Origin: Prevotella sp.
GTDB taxonomy: Bacteria; Bacteroidota; Bacteroidia; Bacteroidales; Dysgonomonadaceae
Direction: 5' to 3'
NCBI GenBank assembly: GCA_031260865.1
Contig: JAISKQ010000237.1
Coordinates: forward strand, 1 to 13,273
Length of the DNA stretch: 13,273 bases
Shown: in pieces, positions 11,852 to 13,273 of the stretch
How positions within the stretch are numbered: the first letter of the stretch is position 1
How the letters are laid out: each line of letters starts with the position of its first letter
Position numbers and translations under genes: made by a program
The notes under the pieces: generated by a model
Database searches by the model: none
What the model was told of the DNA's origin: nothing
Seen by the model: only the letters and a program-made list of their open reading frames with translations

Positions 11852-12751
11852 TTAATCCAGGTTTACCAATTTGTATTTCAAGCTGCCTAAGCCAAGCGCC
11901 GCCGCGTGGTTCAACGTATGAATGCCGTTGCACGATTCCATGCGTTCGATGAGCGAATGTCCGTCAGGAGCGGCATAAACAAGGTCAACACAGGCTTTGT
12001 CCAATGCCACAGGGTCAATGGACGCGAGAATACCGATGTCGTGCATGTCGGGTTCGGCAGGCTCCGCATTGCAATCGCAATCGACCGACAGACGGTTCAT
12101 TACACTGATGTAAAGCATATTGTCGCCAAGAGCTGTCATCACTGCTCCGGCGGCTTCAGCCATCGATTCCAAAAAAGGGTCTTGTGGAAGCTCCCAGTCG
12201 ATGATGGGAAATTGTTTGCTATTACCCGCGCTATGAATCCAAACCTTTCCTCCGGAAGAAGCAATCCCTATGGAAATATTTTTAATTGCTCCACCAAATC
12301 CGCCCGCCGCGTGACCTTTGAAGTGCGAAAGAACAAGGAACGAATCATAATTGCGAAAGTGTGACCCTACAAAATCTTCCGTTATATTTTTGCCGTTGGC
12401 GAAAGGTAGGCTGATTTCACCTTCTCTGTCCATAATATCCACATCGGCAATAGCGGTGAAGCCGTGGTCACGCGCCACTTGCAAATGCATATCCGAGTCT
12501 TCGCGCGAACCTCCGTAAGCCGTGTTACATTCCACAATCGTACCTTTTACCGATTGCACTAATTCCCTGATGAGCGAAGGTTGTAAAAAGTTCTTCCCAC
12601 CGGGTTCGCCGGTGCTGATTTTCACTGCCACCTTGCCCTCCAATTTCCGGTTCAACGCTGCATATACAGCCATCAGTCCCGCGGAACTAATATCGGTAGT
12701 CATGTACACTATCGGCTTTGAGGCTTCCGCCTTTTCATCTTTCTTTTCCAT
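11852..12751 (-). CDS. DUF362 domain protein
   Basis: This 299-residue protein matches the DUF362 family. Visible marks are VAVKISTGEPGG, VECNTAYGGSREDSDMH, LSHFKGHAAGGFGGAIKN, DCDCNAEPAEPDMHDIGI and the end ASIDPVALDKACVDLVY...HTLNHAAALGLG. Many relatives carry a ferredoxin-like 4Fe-4S domain; here there is no CxxCxxC cluster, so this is the short form. The function is unknown and it is commonly a chromosomal gene in anaerobes. It is on the opposite strand to everything else, and is richer in G and C than the phage part, which supports host DNA here. ATG at 12751 is the natural start. The upstream A-rich sequence fits a Bacteroidales gene. It faces the tRNA-Pro terminator. Confidence 0.9.
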   Translation of the reverse strand: MEKKDEKAEASKPIVYMTTDISSAGLMAVYAALNRKLEGKVAVKISTGEPGGKNFLQPSLIRELVQSVKGTIVECNTAYGGSREDSDMHLQVARDHGFTAIADVDIMDREGEISLPFANGKNITEDFVGSHFRNYDSFLVLSHFKGHAAGGFGGAIKNISIGIASSGGKVWIHSAGNSKQFPIIDWELPQDPFLESMAEAAGAVMTALGDNMLYISVMNRLSVDCDCNAEPAEPDMHDIGILASIDPVALDKACVDLVYAAPDGHSLIERMESCNGIHTLNHAAALGLGSLKYKLVNLD

Positions 12752-13273
12752 TTTGTGTTAATTTTGGTAATGAATTATAGTATTATTTGTCATTCAGTCT
12801 GTTGTTCTTTGTGTCTTGTGTATTGGACGCTAAGATAAAGGAAGAAATTTTCCTTGAAAACTGTCCGATAAAGATAGCTATTTTATTGATTTCAAATAGA
12901 AAAGTTATCAGCAAAATCAAATTATTCCAATCCTTTCCTAACTTCTATAAATTATTTGTCCGGTTAAAGCCGGAAGCAATTTAGATTTCTCCACAAGAAT
13001 CCGGGTTGACCCAAAAAGTTGAGGAGGTGATGATTTAATTTCAAAAAAGTGACAAAAGTAACAGTTTTCAATCATCGCTTCGCACCATTCTTCTTTTTCT
13101 TGTAACTTGTACACTTGTACACTCAAAACTTTAAATTTTTTGTTGGTTCTTTTTCCTGCGCGCAATCACAGATTGCTTGCCTTCCTTTTGCCCAAAGCCG
13201 CAAAAGGAAGCAAAAACGCTTTAACGCCCACTTCATAGGACGACCCGCTACGGGCTTAAAGGCTAAACGAAAA
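12752..13273. other. Chromosomal intergenic region without a convincing gene
   Basis: No ORF here looks like a protein: frames are short and of low-complexity composition. A weak minus-strand promoter for the DUF362 gene may be in the first 100 bases (TATCTTAG-like, read on the minus strand near 12830). A small TCCGG/CCGGA hairpin is near 12959-12974, and a duplicated CTTGTACA unit near 13107-13122. The right part is occupied by hairpin repeats (13162-13210). Confidence 0.6.
13162..13210. repeat. Tandem hairpins, likely dispersed intergenic repeat
   Basis: Two adjacent stems are GCAATC/GATTGC (13162-13167/13171-13176, loop ACA) and CTTCCTTTTGC/GCAAAAGGAAG (13181-13191/13200-13210, eight-base loop). 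There is no T-run after them on either strand. The sequence after the second hairpin (CGCTTTAACGCCCACTTCAT) is also of the sort found in multi-copy intergenic elements of Bacteroidetes. Its repeat nature is a recollection, not tested. Confidence 0.5.

Noticed and set aside
11651..11890. Plus- and minus-strand ORFs (to 11933) across the tRNA-Pro
   Set aside because: They run through the tRNA, its promoter and its terminator; not coding.
11906..12364. Plus-strand ORF of 152 residues opposite DUF362
   Set aside because: Antisense shadow of a conserved GC-richer gene.
12938..13165. Minus-strand ORF of 75 residues
   Set aside because: Low-quality composition, no start context, and it reaches into the hairpin repeat region.

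Overview
The window looks like DNA from a member of the Bacteroidales (Bacteroides/Parabacteroides-like). The supporting signs are promoters of the TTTG / TAnnTTTG type, A-rich translation starts without clear Shine-Dalgarno sequences, a tRNA gene without an encoded CCA, and domain families typical of Bacteroidetes phages and prophages (DUF4494, DUF4373). No taxonomic search could be run, so this is an inference.

Region 1 (1 to about 11.2 kb) reads as the early/replication arm of a temperate phage or phage-derived element, with every gene on the + strand. It begins with an AT-rich control region of two perfect palindromes and a promoter, followed by a long, apparently structured leader (about 112-332). 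Next come small genes (353-1820): unknown proteins, two helix-turn-helix proteins and two single-span membrane peptides. A 160-base gap (1821-1981) holds a strange tRNA-like T-arm with an acceptor-like stem. From 2131 to 11070 the genes are tightly packed, often with 4-base ATGA overlaps. They encode a putative single-strand annealing protein, a PD-(D/E)XK nuclease fused to an FtsK-like ATPase, a VRR-NUC nuclease, a DUF4494 protein, a DUF4373 replication-initiator-like protein, several unknown small proteins, a PAPS-reductase-family PP-loop enzyme, an ASCH-domain protein, a protein with weak resemblance to sliding clamps that carries a DnaJ-like zinc motif, and a spore-photoproduct-lyase-like radical SAM enzyme. 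No integrase, terminase, capsid or lysis gene is visible; these would lie to the left.

Region 2 (about 11.2-11.7 kb) looks like the boundary. A short sequence resembling the 3' end of a serine tRNA (11199-11214), directly followed by a strong terminator hairpin, is a candidate attachment site. Beyond it are direct repeats, a 59-residue orphan ORF and an interlocked pair of inverted repeats.

Region 3 (11.7-13.3 kb) looks chromosomal: a complete tRNA-Pro(TGG) with its own promoter and terminator, a convergent DUF362 gene of higher GC content, and about 500 bases with no convincing gene but with hairpin repeats.

Taken together, the phage genes suggest a DNA recombination/replication set (annealing protein, nuclease-motor, VRR-NUC, clamp-like protein, DUF4373) joined to a redox/nucleotide-chemistry set (PP-loop sulfurtransferase-like enzyme, ASCH, radical SAM). 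The second set is the best candidate for an undescribed nucleic-acid modification, repair or anti-defence function.
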